Positions 34,640-47,180 of a stretch of 64,000 nt of DNA are shown in pieces. Numbering within the stretch: the first letter of the stretch is position 1; every line of letters begins with the position of its first letter. The notes below the pieces were generated by a model. It ran no database searches and had not been told where the DNA came from. It worked only from the letters and a program-made list of their open reading frames with translations. The stretch is from Mallotus nudiflorus (taxonomy: Eukaryota > Streptophyta > Magnoliopsida > Malpighiales > Euphorbiaceae): the NCBI GenBank assembly GCA_947683625.1, contig CANTUR010000239.1:7173001-7237000 (forward strand). The letters run 5' to 3'. A program made the position numbers and the translations under genes.

Positions 34640-37170
34640 CTATTGATGAAAAAGATAGGGATAGGCAACTTGCATCTCGAATTTATTCTCCTAATAGTCT
34701 TTTGCTGTGTGGTTACTCTAAAGCACCTTTACCATTGGAATCTCCTGGGAGTGAAGCTGATGAACCTGGCGATCCACAATCGCCACTGGGTACTCCTCGT
34801 AATACAGATCTTCGCTGAGCTCCACTGCTTGAGGTTGAAGTACATGAGAAGGATTATGAATATACTTTCTCATCATATATACATGGAACATTGGGTGGAT
34901 TCGAGATAACTTAAGTGGCAACACCAGTCTATAGGCCACTTCTTTAACTCGTGACCTTATCTCGAAAGGTCCAATGTATCTCGGAGTCAACTTACCCTTC
35001 TTACCGAACCTCATAACTCCTTTCATAAGAGATACCTTTAGAAACACCATATCTCCAATTAGAAAGGAAACACCTTTCCTTCTAGGATCAACATAACACT
35101 TATGCCTGCTGAAAGTTGTCCTCAACCTTTGTTGAATGATAGGAACTTTCTCAAAAGTAATCTGCACCAACTCTAGACCTGTCAGCTATCTCTCACCAAT
35201 TTCCCAATAAAAAGTTAATATGCACTTCCTACCATACATCGCTTCATACAGAGTCATTTCAATACTTGCATGATAACTATTGTTATATGTAAATTCAATC
35301 AATGGTAAGTGGTTATCCTATTGACCTCCTAAATCCATTATACACATTCTGAGCATATCCTCTAAAGTCTAAATAGTCCTCTTTGATTGACCATCAGTTT
35401 AAGGATGGAATGTTCACTGAAGTCTAACTTTGTACGCAAGGCTTTATGTAACTCTTACTAGAAAACTGATGTAAAAGTGGCTCCTCTATTAGATATTATG
35501 CTCACTGGAACTCCATAAAGAAAAAAAATGCTACTGACATACAACTATGTCAACCTATTAGTGGAGTATGTCTTTTTAACTGGCAAAAAATGAGCTGACT
35601 TAGTTAACCTTTCAATGATCACCCAAATTGTATCAAATTCACCTGTTGTCTGAGGCAAACTAGTCATAAAATTCATGGCAATCATATCCCACTTCCACTC
35701 TGGGATAGGCATGGGTTGTAACAATCTTGAGGGCCTCTAATGCTCTAGTTTCACCTGCTGATATGTGAGACACCTGGATATAAATTCTACAACATCTTTC
35801 TTCATTCCATTCCACTAGTATGTATCCTTTAAATTATGATACATCTTGGTGGAACTTGGATGAATACTATAAGCAGAAAAATATGCCTCTTCCAAGATCT
35901 CTTTCCTCAGATCATCAATGTCTGGCACACACAATCGAGTATCCAAGCATAGAATGCCCTCACTGTCAATCACAAACTCTCTAGATTGATCCTGTTACAC
36001 CTCAAACATAATTCTATATAGTTATGGGTCCCTCCTTTGAGCTCCTTTAACTTTGTCCAAGTACACTGATCGTACTCTGAACTGAGCTACAAGGCATTTT
36101 TTAGTCACTTTTCCCTGCAAATCCTGATCAATAAGCTTATTCAACTCCTGAATAATCGGCCTCCTCTCAGTATTGATATAGGCAAGACTGCCTGCTGATT
36201 TTCTGCTCAATGCATCTGCTACCACATTCGCCTTGCCTAGATGGTAAAGAATCGAACAATCGTAGTCCTTCAGAAGTTCCATCCATCTTCTTTGCCTTAG
36301 GTTCAAATCCCTCTGCTCAAAGATATACTTCAAGCTCTTATGGTCGGTGTGTATTTCATAAGTGACACCGTACAAGTAATGCCTCTAAATCTTTAGTGCA
36401 AAAATAACTGCTGCCATCTCCAGATCATGAGTGGGATAATTCTGCTCATGCTTCAACTGCCTCGAAGCATAAGAAATCACTCAACCATTCTGCATTAGCA
36501 CACAACCCAATCCTACATGGGAAACATCATAATAGACCATGTATCCATTGTCACCAGAAGGCAAAGTCAGCACTAGGGCTAAAGTCAATAAATCCTTAAG
36601 CAACTGAAAATGCTCCTCACATCTATTAGTCCATATGAATGTAACATTCTTCTGGGGTCAGTCTAGTCAAAGGCGCAACAATCTTGGAGAAATCCTTCAT
36701 AAATATCCTATAATAGCCCAGTAAACCTAGAAATCTCCACACTTCTGTGACCGTTATGGGTCTTGGCCATTTAGTGATCGCCTCTATCTTCTTGGGATCT
36801 ACTTGAATGCCATCTTTAGATACTATATGGCCTAAGAATGCCACTTGGTCTAACCAGAATTCACATTTTGAAAACTTGGCATACAACTAGTGCTCTCTCA
36901 AAGTCTGCAGCACCAATCTTAAATGCATTGCATGCTCTGCCTTATTCTTGGAATAGACCAAAATGTCATCAATAAACACTATCATAAATTGGTCCAAGAA
37001 TGGCCTAAACAACCTGTTCATCAAGTCCATAAAGGCTGCTGGGGCATTAGTCAACCCAAAGGACATCACTAAGAATTCATAGTGGCCATACCTAGTTTGA
37101 AATGTTGATTTGGGTACATCCTCACTTCTAATCCTCAACTGATGATACCTAGATCTCAAATCAATCTTGG
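34640..37170 (-). pseudogene. Tekay pol: RT core, RNase H, integrase and chromodomain
   Basis: Minus strand. RT continues after the solo LTR with [38 protein letters not shown] and the catalytic box [10 protein letters not shown] (about 36,985-36,955), then [19 protein letters not shown]. RNase H (about 36,620-36,100) shows [16 protein letters not shown] and [12 protein letters not shown]. Integrase (about 36,000-35,171) has HPSSTKMYHNLKDTY with CLTYQQ (second Cys lost), EWKWDMIAMNFMTSLP (first catalytic Asp is Asn) and WVIIERLTKSAHFLPV. The end (35170-34640) has the GPFEI block and a chromodomain (LYYEEYPVAIVDRQV, IPMVKVL, then a TAG where Trp is expected). The chromodomain targets integration to chromatin in this clade. 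Several stops: inactive. Confidence 0.9.
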
Positions 37171-37864
37171 ATAAATGTCACGACCCAAAACAGGGGCCAT
37201 GACCGGCGCTAGGGAACGGGAATTCTTTTGAATCCGAAACCCGTAGCAAGCCTAAAAATAAAATAAAACATGTAATAGTAATAATAACACAATTAAGTAA
37301 AATGTTGTGCAGTGGAATAAAATCATATATATCAAAATAATATTTCCACCAAATGAGATTAAATCAAATCCTCATCTCATATATATAAATAAATTCTTTT
37401 AATACAAATCTAGTTCAAATATTTAAAGTACATATCTCATACAAATATAATACAACAATCTCACAGTCGACCATAACTACTGCAGTGTCTAGATTATAAA
37501 ATAAAACTCAGTTAAGCAGTTTACATAAAAAAGCCGGAGCGGAAGAAATTCGGCGTACAGGCCTGCTACTGAGGTCTGAGGAAGATGACTCTCCTGAAAA
37601 ATAGTCAACGGAGGGGAGTCAGACCTCACTAAGTAAATTACTATAATATATATACATGCATACTAAATGCCAATGCACACAGTCAAAAGTATATATAATA
37701 TGTATGTATACAAGCAAATACACACAAATGTAATAAAAATCATTTTATATATTTTTATTGAAAATCACAGTTTATAAAGGATCAAATAGAACCCTAGAAA
37801 ATCACAACCTCAAAATAGTGTTAGACAACACTCTAGCCACACAGGCTCACTTATTCCATTTGGA

Positions 37865-37980
37865 CAGTAGACTGGCCCCGAGACACTAAGCCAACCGAGC
37901 TCCAGCAGTCTGACTGTCAATGTGATTGGCCCCGAGACACTTGGTCAACCAAGCTCTAGCAATCACACTCAATAATCACA
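37865..37980. repeat. Doubled unit in the solo LTR
   Basis: Two copies of TGGCCCCGAGACACT..G.CAACC followed by AGCTC(C/T)AGCA, period about 52 bp. The LTR fragment at 10,200-10,300 has the same pair in reverse orientation. Confidence 0.8.
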
Positions 37981-39952
37981 TCACACATCAAATAATCATA
38001 TCCAATCAATATCCATAAATGGTTAGTAATATAGCCTAAATGCTATAAGCATACCGGTACGTACTCGGTCTTAGTGCTGCCCACTAGGTAGCACGTTTTA
38101 TTAATATCCTTCATTAAAATATAAAGCATACATTCATAAAAGTAAATGATGCATGAATTGAATAAAATAGCAACTTAAACCATATATATACTAAAAATAT
38201 ACCAAAAGTAAACCATGTATATTTCGAATATATATACATCAAAGAAATCCAATTAAATTACAAAATAAACTAGAAATATACTTAAAAACATTTTAAACAT
38301 AATTCATTAATAAAACATGCATATAGTTTAAAATATACCAATAATAAACCAAAAATAAACCAAAAATACCCTAAAAATAAACTTAAGTACTAATTAAATC
38401 ATTATGCATATTTAATCAAAATAAAACAAATATTTCTAAAATCATGCATCCTAAAGCATATATATATAAAATAGTAACTCACAATTAGTGCGCTCCTCGA
38501 GATAGGTCCGATGGGCCTGGTCCACTAGGCCTCGGTCTCGGCTCAACTAAACAAACAAATAACGACATGAATCAAAATAAATCTAATGAAAACTCCTAAA
38601 AACTCGATCTAGATTACTAGACACATAATTAAATCAGAATTCGACCGGACATCATGTTTTACGAGAATTCTATCGAAAATCCGGTAGAACCTCCCCTGTA
38701 AAATGGATATCTCTCTACTCAAAGAGTAGAGCTGGCCCTGCAAAGAAACACACTTCGAAAAAAATAGATACAGAATCATAATCATAACCCCTCGGTCGGA
38801 CTCCAAACTACAGTTTACCGACCGAGGTCCACAATTCACAGAATAATACAGAAATACCAAAAATACCCTTATATCATAGAAATACATTTAATAAGTAGAA
38901 ATTACATAATTAACCCTAAAACACAGTAAAAACCGATAAAATCTCATTTTATTAGAAAAATCGTATATTATATATATATAATTAAAAATAATTTTTGAAA
39001 AATAGTTTTAATTAGTTAAAAATGCTAAATAATTTGTAGAAATCATTTTTATACCTTAAATAACTATTAAAACCAATTTAATTACATTTTTAGCGAATTT
39101 AGGGTAAAATTACCAAAATACCCCTATATATATAAATATACTAAAATAAATAAAAAAATTCACCAAAAATAATATAATTGCAAAAAATTAATTTTCTCAA
39201 CATATATATCAATAATATCAATAAATAAACTCAATTAACTAATTAATTTCAATTAAACACACAATTAACCCTATTTTTCCAAAATTACATAAACTAAATA
39301 AATTCAAAATAAATACATAAAATTTCAAAAAAATTCCAAATAAATTTCTATAATTCATTTCAACACCTATATTTATCAAAAAACACAATTTAAATATTTA
39401 ATTAATTAATTTTCGAAAATTAGAAAATAATAATAAAATAATCAAAAATACCCAAAAATCAAAATAATTTCTAAAAATTCTACAAAAATTCACACATGAA
39501 GATTAAGCTACTAGGATCAACATTTGTGAAGGAATTTTTCATGAATCAATCAATTAAATCTCAAAAAAAATCAAGAACCCTAATAGGCCGAAATTGCAAA
39601 ATTGAAACCTAGGCAAATCTAGACCATTTTAAGTGAAAAAAAGCTTGGAATCACACTCACTAGAGCTCAAGGAGAAGATAGAGATCGGCGGTGTTGAAAA
39701 TGGTGGCCGGAAACGCCATGAACGACGGTGAGAAGAGTTTCAGTTGTCCGACCAAAATGAGCTTCCCCGACGTCGGAAACGGGCGCTGCTGGCGGCAGAA
39801 GAAGCTGAGGACGATGGTGGCTCGCCGGGAGGCACAATGACAGGAAGAAAATCACGTGATCGGTGCAGGAAAGTGGATGGGAATGATCGGGAAGAAGGAG
39901 AGGGAGGAGTGGCAAATTCGTAAATATTGCTAACTTTATATTTTTGACAATA

Positions 39953-39954
<2 letters not shown>

Positions 39955-40018
<64 letters not shown>
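39955..40018. repeat. (TA)n microsatellite in the solo LTR
   Basis: About 60 bp of TA repeats; in the LTR sense it lies upstream of the GC-rich segment and may include the promoter TATA box. Confidence 0.9.
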
Positions 40019-40022
<4 letters not shown>

Positions 40023-40481
40023 GTAATCACACTATATATTATATTAATATAAAATCTCACACACATTAAATATACACCACACACATATTTTAATATATTT
40101 AATAATTTATACACTTAAAAAAATATTTAATTAATATTAAAACTAAATAATACAAATTAGGGTAATTAATTAAACCCTATTTTAATTCAAATATATATAC
40201 TTTATTTTAGCACTTGAAAAAAATATATATGAGTTCATGCAAATTCGTGAAATTATTTAAAATATTTAATATTAAATTATTTACGTGTTAATTTCCATAA
40301 AAATGCAAATCCCGGGAAAATTTTACGTAAAGCACTTAAAATAATATAAACAATTAAAATAAACTTTAAATAAATATCAACTCGTAAAAAAATCAAAGAT
40401 ATATATATATACAAAAATTATTAACACTGCATATCCCGATGCAGTATTAAAATATTTAAAAACACGAGATATTACAATAAA

Positions 40482-41345
40482 TATCAAGCTCCTTACAACT
40501 GATGAAACAAATCATCAATCCTAGGGAGTGGACACTTATTCTTAATGGTAACCTTATTCAACTGTTTGTAGTCAATACAGAGTCAAAGACTACCATCTTT
40601 CTTCTTTACAAAAAGAACTGAAGCACCCTAAGGAGATGTACTAGGCCAAACAAACCCCTTATCTAACAATTCCTGCAATTGCTCTTTCAGCTCCTTCAAC
40701 TCTACAGGTGCTATCCTATAAGGTAGCATAGAGATAGGATATGTACTAGGCACAATATTAATACAAAATTCTATCTTTCTATCTACCGGTAATCTAAGTA
40801 ACTCCTCTGGAAAAACATATGAGAACTTACGTACCATTAGTACCCTTTCTACTGATCCCATTTCTGCTTGAACATCTCTAACTACAGCTAGATAGCCTTG
40901 ACATCCTCTACTAAGCATCTTCCTAGATGTAATAGCAGAAATAAGATTATGAGGCACGAAACTCTTACTACCTTTGAATCTGAATTCCTCTTTACTTGGA
41001 ATTTTGAAAATTACTTCTTTCACTCGATGGTCCACAAAAGCATAATATTGGGACAACCAATCCATTCCCAGAATCACATCAAACTCAATCATATCCAGAA
41101 TGAACAAGTATGCCAACAACTCTCTATCTTTAACCAACACAGGACAAGATGGAAAGAAAATGTCTGTCTCTAACTCATCACTAAGCGGAGTCAAAACAGA
41201 CAAAGGAAAACTCATTTTAGAAGGAAGATAAGCCACCTTTGAAGCTAATAAAGGAGATACAAAAGAATATATAGCACCTGGATCAAATAAGACTCTAGCC
41301 TCAGAGCAACATACAGGAATAATACCTGTTACCACAACATTGGAT
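40482..41345 (-). pseudogene. Tekay protease and first part of reverse transcriptase
   Basis: Minus strand. The protease (41335-40900) has LFDPGAIYSFVSPLLA, where the DTG/DSG triad is DPG, and the flap and C-terminal block FDVILGMDWLSQY. RT begins with MLPYRIAPVELKELKEQL, LLDKGFVWPSTSP, a stop, then ASVLFVKKKDGSL, LCIDYKQLNKVTIKNKCPLP and RIDDLFHQL. CAA-to-TAA and CGA-to-TGA stops follow before the solo LTR at 40476. It resumes at 37170. The protease would release Gag and Pol products; the altered triad suggests it is dead. Confidence 0.9.
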
Positions 41346-42766
41346 GCCTGCGCATCCTGAGGAGTCAGAGTGAAGACCCTAGCATGTCCACGTCCTGGCT
41401 GTTGCGAGGTGAATGGCTAAGTCTGTCCTTTACCTCAGCCCTGCTGACTTACAAACTGAATCGGTCACTACTGAGGGTACATGGGTTCCTGATACTACTG
41501 AGGCACCTGCTGCAAAGGCTAGATAATAGAAGGTGAAGATCCTTGAGCAAAGGACGGCTGGAATCCATAGTTCGGACAAGCTTTAGTAAAATTTCCAAAC
41601 TGACCACATTTAAAACACATTCCTGGCATCAAATGACAACGACCCTGATGCACTCACCCATATGTGGCACACACACTAGCTCCAGACTCAAAATTGCCAT
41701 CTCCAGAGCTCTGTCCATTGCTGCTGCTAGCACTACCACCAAATCTAGCAACCCTACTACTCCTACGATCCTGAGTAAGGCGATGCCTACCAGTCTAATA
41801 TGCTTTGAACTGTCTACTCTATTGAGAAGGGCCTATTGACTAAGCACTCGTGTTGCCTATCTGAAACACTAGCTGATGCACCCTCTAAACAGGTCTGACA
41901 ATGCCATTATCATACGGGTCAGATATAGTGCCGTGTCGGATATGCCTCTGCTCTAGCTATCTCGCCTCCTCTACAACACTCTCCAAGCTACGACCCTCTA
42001 GGCAAATGCCAATATAAGTTGGGCCTAACCCAGTCACATACAACTTAACTGCTCTAGCAGCATCCTACCTCACATCCTCAACATGTCTTATCCATTTATA
42101 GAACTCTCGAGAATAGTCCTCAACTGATCGATCTCTCTTATTGATATTAAGCAGTTGTCATCTATAGTTCTCTTGCATAGATGAAGGACTAAAGAATCTC
42201 ATAAAATGCTTCTTAAATCCCAACCATGTCATTGTGGCCATGAAAGGCTAAATGGACTGCATAAATTAGTCCTGAGTTACCGCTGAGACTGATAGCTCCA
42301 CAATCATAATCCTCTAATAATCAGAATATCCAAATTTGGTCCTGGACTCAATGGTGTTAATGAAATCCAATGCGTCTCTAGTACTATTAAAATAAACTCG
42401 CCCCCACTTTGGAGTATAACAATGTCGTATCTGCATCAGACATCCCCTGATTCTATCGCTGAAGCATCTGTTGCACTATAGGCATCGCTTGATTAAGAGC
42501 TGCCAAGCCTTAATTAATACCCACCATACTAGCTGCAAAAGCTGTAGGATTCTCTGTTAGAATCTGAGGCTCTACCTAAGGTTGATCTTGCCTCTGAGCT
42601 GCTGTTACTTTAGCTCTGCCCTTACCTCTACCTTTATTCCTACCTCTACCTCTACCTCTATCCATACCTCTAGGTTGAGGGGTAGGAGAGAGAATCTCAT
42701 CCTGAATGACTGTTCACCGTCATCAGGCTCTGCATCAACAGCAGGGGCATTCCGAGCACGCCTCAT
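41346..42766 (-). pseudogene. Tekay gag, broken
   Basis: Start codon at 42766 on the minus strand (MRRARNAPAVDAEPDDGE), then a frameshift into an Arg/Gly-rich stretch produced by CCTCTACC repeats (42,620-42,670), which is usual in Tekay gag. The core is read with stops (SREFYKWIRHVEDVR, AVKLYVTGLGPTY, GRSLESVVEEAR). Near 41,630-41,570 a zinc knuckle, CFKCGQFGNFTKAC, has Asn in place of the invariant His. The C-terminal part is Gln/Pro-rich. It encodes the particle protein and is not functional. Confidence 0.85.
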
Positions 42767-42930
42767 TATGAAAAGATAAGAAAACCTAAATTCAAAACCA
42801 AATAAGAACACAGACACAAACATAGAATCCTAAGGATAAGAAACAACAAGTGATAGATAACAACCTAAGTACTGCAGTAATATGAGAAAAGATAGACATC
42901 GACAGTCAAAAGCATGAAAAATGAGCCAAA

Positions 42931-42943
42931 GCTCTAATACAAC
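42931..42943 (-). other. Tekay primer-binding site, degraded
   Basis: The minus strand reads TTGTATTAGAGC where TTGGTATCAGAGC is expected, three bases inside the 5' LTR. Confidence 0.75.
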
Positions 42944-43594
42944 TTTGTCACGACCTGAACCTAGGGGCATATGACAGAAACTAGGGAATGAAAAAGCATA
43001 AAGCTACTAAAACCCATAGTAAGCCTTAAAAGAAAAATGTGAAATATTTCACTTTAAAACCTTCTAATAAAATAATTAAATCATAAGACACATTATCAAA
43101 TTGATTTTTCTCAATTTAATTAAACCATAACATCATAGTGCATAAAATAAATAAACATCATTAGTTATATAAAGTAGTATCTCAGTACATAAATCTCAAT
43201 ACAAAATATCCAAATTTAAAATATGCAGTTATACAGTTCTCTACTGCGGTACACGAACACTAATACAAATACAACTATATAGACCTATATAAGATAGCTG
43301 GTGAAGAAGCTACATGGCGTAGAGAAGTAGGCTTAACAGAAGACTCTCAAACTCTTGAAAAAAATAAATTGAGGGGAGTCAAACCTCATTGAGTAAGGTA
43401 ATAAAAGAAATGAATGCGGTTTGAAAATCTTCTTTAAAATAGGTTTTTTATGAAAATATAATATATTTATAATGCATTCAATTCATTTTTCAAAAGGAAA
43501 TAAATAAATATTTAAAACATTTCAGTATAAAAATTAGGTAGAACCCTAGTTATCAATTTTTAACAGTCATACGACTCACTTATATTCAAAACTG

Positions 43595-43870
43595 TAGAAT
43601 CCTGAGAGCAAAGCATCACTAGGATGCACAGCTGCAGTCACATCACTTAATCCAATATCACTGGCGGTGTCCGAGAGCAAAGCATCATTAAACCATCGAC
43701 CTTAGTGATTTAATAAATATTAATCCAACTATATTGACAGTGTTCGAGAGCAAAGCATCACCAGACCCTCGGCCCCAGTATTTATTAAATAATCAAATAT
43801 TATATTACTAGCGATGTCCGAGAGCAAAGCATCACCAGACCATCGGCTCCAGTAATATAATCAAATATAA
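43595..43870. repeat. Minisatellite in Tekay 5' LTR, four units
   Basis: Units near 43,601, 43,673, 43,747 and 43,821 share GAGAGCAAAGCATCA; the fourth, with its AT spacer, has no counterpart in the 3' LTR. Confidence 0.8.
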
Positions 43871-45309
43871 TTAAATATTTTACCGGTGTGCACACAGTCA
43901 TGATGAAACCCATCAGGTAACCCATTCTATAGTTTATTTAAAATAAATAAAAATAAATAAAACAAGGAAAATTATAATAAATGAAAATAAAGTAAACCAA
44001 CTATAATTTAAATCATACATCATTATTTAAAAGTAGCAACTAGAATCTCATAAATATATAATTCATCAAAATTGAATATGATTTAAGTTGAAAGACCAGA
44101 CACTCAAATCAAATATTAACTTACAAGATGAAGGCACTCCTCTGATACGTCATGTCTAACCTCGACTAATAGACACGATTGGAGGGGCAGCTAAAAGACA
44201 AAAAATGAAACGACAAATCAGAAAATAGAAACCCTAACTTTTAGAATTTTTAAGGAAGACTTGACTCAGAATTCAAAAATTAAGATTGACCCGATGTCAC
44301 ATTTTACAAGAAATCTACCGAAAATTCGGCAAAGTCTCATTTGTAAAACGGATATCCCTCTACCAAAGTAGAGTCAAACCTACAAGCCAACACATTTCTA
44401 AACTCACAAAGCTTAACACATCTGATTGGGACCCCAAACTATTCAAATCCCCAACCGAGGTTCACAATCCACCAAAAATAAATAATTTAATAATAAATAT
44501 TTAAAATCATTAAAAATCCATAAAATATCCAAAATGCCACAATTTAATTTATTTAAATAATAAAACATTAAAACTAATTATTTTTCCAAATTAGATAATA
44601 AAATACCAATAATTTATATAATAAAAATTTAAAATCCAATTTTACAATTATTCATCTTAAAATAGTCGAATTCACATTTAATTAATTAAAAACCCATTTA
44701 ATCACAAATTAATAAATAATTTAATATTAAATATAATTTTCAAAAATTAGAATTAATTAGTTAAAAATAGTAATTAATTTATAAAAATTATTCTAATACT
44801 CTATAAAATTCTAAAACCATTTAAAATATAATTTAACTATATTTTCAACCAAATTACATAATTACCCCAAAATTCCAATATTCACATAAACATAATAATT
44901 CCTCAAAAATAATATAAATTTACTAAAAATAATTTTATTAACACAAAAATTACTAACTTAATATACTAACACTAATTACTCAAATTTCCAACCAAAAATA
45001 ATTAATTAACATAATTAACAAAAATTACAATTTATATTATTAAAATATTAAAAAATACCCATAATTAAAATTAACTAAAATAATTTAAAATCAACTAAGT
45101 ACATATAGAGCAACTCAAAAATCAACCAAATATTAAAAATAAATTAAGCAAAAATTATATTAATTAACTAAAAAATAAAATAAGCACAATAACTAATAAA
45201 AAAACTACCAATTAACTAACAAAAAACCCATAAATCAACCTCATAACTCAACTAAATTAGTCTAGAACTCACCTAAAGTAGAAATCTAGGACAAGAAGGG
45301 CTGCTGCTA

Positions 45310-45480
45310 TCGTTGATGTTGTTGTCCCTGTTGTTGTTGCTGTTGTTCTTATTGTTGTTACTATTGTTGTCGTTGTTGTTATTGTTGTTGTTGTTGCTGA
45401 TGTTGTTGTCGTTGTTGCTGCTGTTGTTGTTGATGTTGATGTTGTTGCCGTTGTTGTTGTTGTTGTTGTTGTTGTTGTGG
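45310..45480. repeat. (TTG)n tract in Tekay 5' LTR
   Basis: Imperfect TTG/CTG/TTA triplets, longer than the tract in the 3' LTR. Confidence 0.9.
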
Positions 45481-45616
45481 TTGCAGCAAGAAGAAGAAAG
45501 AATTAGGCGATGGTACTTGAAAATAAGGAAGACAACAATAGAAAGGGAAGAAATGGGATAAAAATGAAAGAAGAAAAGGGTAGGAAGATAGGGGTTGACC
45601 AGGTTGTTAAGCTTTG

Positions 45617-45620
45617 AAAA

Positions 45621-45705
<85 letters not shown>
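45617..45705. repeat. A-run followed by (TA)n microsatellite
   Basis: Thirteen A residues, then about 76 bp of TA. The 3' LTR has only short (TA)n tracts at the same place. Confidence 0.95.
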
Positions 45706-45707
<2 letters not shown>

Positions 45708-45795
45708 GATAATAGTATATTAATAACTTTAGTATTTTAAATAATAGAGTTCACAAAATAGATTTATATTAATTAAAAATATATCGGTCATTACA

Positions 45796-47180
45796 ATAAT
45801 GGTTATGATGATATCACCATTGGAAATGGTAAAACTCTTGTAATTTCTCATGTTGGCTCTTCTTATTATACTACACACAATGAAATCTTTGACTGACCTA
45901 ATATTTTTCATGTTCCTGATGCTTGTAATAATCTTTTATCTATATCTTCCTTTACTAACTCTAATAATATTTCTATTGAATTCTTTCCTTCTTATTTTGA
46001 GATCAAAGATATCTGCATAAAGAATTTGTTGCTTATAGGTTCGAATAATGGTGGTCTCTACTCTTTGGCCTTGATCCCTATCTTCACTCTCTCCTATCTA
46101 AAGAATACCTTTATTTGTTCTCTCTCAACATGGCATGCTAGACTCGCTTATGCATCCATTCGCCCAGTTTGCCAAGTTCTCTCTCAATCAAATATTGAGT
46201 CTTATAATAACAATTGCATGTTCAATTAATAAGAGTCATAAACTTCCTTTTGTTTGCTCTTATTTTCAAGCATCTAAGCCATTAGAACTAATTTGTTCAT
46301 ATCTCTAAGGACCATCTCCTATTCCTTCTATTGATGGAAAAAGATATTATGTTATTTTTTATGATCATTTTAGAAAAATATTACTAGATTTATTTTCTAA
46401 AAAATAAATTAGATGTTCTAAGTACTTTTATTAAATTCAAACGTGTTGTTGACAATGTTTTTGGCCACTCTATTAAAATGTTTTAATCTGACTGGGGAGG
46501 TGAATTCCAAAGCCTTTCCTCCTATTTCTCTAACCCTAGAATTACATAATGAATCTCTTATCCTTACACTTCAAAATAGAGTGGATGTGCCAAACATAAA
46601 TATTGACACATTGTTGAAACAAGCTTATCTCTTCTTACCCATTCAACTGTACCCAACACCTACTAGACATATGCCTTTGAGACTGCTCTTTATGTCATTA
46701 ACTGTCTTCCTACACCAACACTCCAAAACAAAGTCCCTTTTTCACACTATTTCGCATTCCTCCATTATACAATGAATGTTAAGTCTTTAGCTCACTTTGC
46801 TACTTATGTCTTCGGCTTTATGCCAAAAATAAGATTGCCTCACATTCTTCTCAATGTGTCTTTCTTGACTATCGTAAATTTCATAAAGGGTATCATTGTC
46901 TATATTTTATTACTAAAAAGATCATTATCTTACTCCATGTTATTTTTTATGAATAGGAATTTCCATTCAAAAATGGTGATGTTGCAGTCCAAAACTCACA
47001 TTCTGAAGTTGTTAACCATCCCTCCTCACTACCTTTTTACTCAATCACACCCACCACAAATCCACCAAACATACCTCCATAACTTGTCCAAAAATTTAGT
47101 ACACCACATCATGACACTATACATAATTCCACTCTTACCAAAAAACTATAACCAACCAAAACAAACCCGATAACCTTATC
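45796..47180 (+). pseudogene. Ale protease end and integrase, broken
   Basis: This continues the Ale reading after the Tekay insertion: YDDITIGNGKTLVISHVG, NNLLSISSFTNSNNISIEF, then the pre-integrase segment TWHARLAYASIRPVCQVL (the HLGH-type His is changed). It also has the decayed integrase core, with KMFQSDWGGEF-like text near 46,470-46,505 (in the wrong frame for the long open piece) and FSNPRI. Multiple stops and frameshifts. It is cut at 47180 by TatC and goes on at 56305. Integrase would insert the cDNA; this copy is inactive. Confidence 0.8.

Larger units (their letters stand above)
37171..40481 (-). mobile_element. Solo Tekay-type LTR (37176-40476) in the Tekay RT, with ATAAA target duplications
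   Basis: A 3,301-bp block starts TGTCACGACCC and ends GATATTACA, flanked by ATAAA at 37171-37175 and 40477-40481. It interrupts RT between GARYF and SKIDL. It carries the doubled 'ggccccgagacac..aaccgagctc' unit (37,872-37,975) and the GAGACCGAGGCCTAGTGGACC block near 38,515-38,545, as in the LTR fragment 9430-10943. No primer site, gag or pol is found inside, so I read it as a solo LTR left by recombination. A GC-rich segment (39,660-39,930) precedes a long (TA)n tract. Confidence 0.9.
42946..45795 (-). repeat. Tekay 5' LTR (2,850 bp)
   Basis: Partner of 31700-34579. The plus-strand reading starts TGTCACGACCTGAACCTAGG and ends GGTCATTACA. It has four minisatellite units (43,600-43,860), a longer (TTG)n tract (45,310-45,480) and a long (TA)n tract. 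The Leu-rich open frame at 45,313-45,561 is the trinucleotide repeat read on the wrong strand. Confidence 0.93.

Noticed and set aside
39667..39915. GC-rich open frame inside the solo LTR
   Set aside because: It lies at the LTR position of the transcribed leader, shows no known motif and has no counterpart in the related LTRs.
40898..41173. Plus-strand open frame opposite the Tekay protease
   Set aside because: Shadow of the minus-strand protease gene, which has clear motifs.
45313..45561. Leu-rich open frame resembling a signal or membrane protein
   Set aside because: It is the (TTG)n tract of the Tekay LTR read on the strand opposite to the element; the other LTR gives only a Thr-rich frame.
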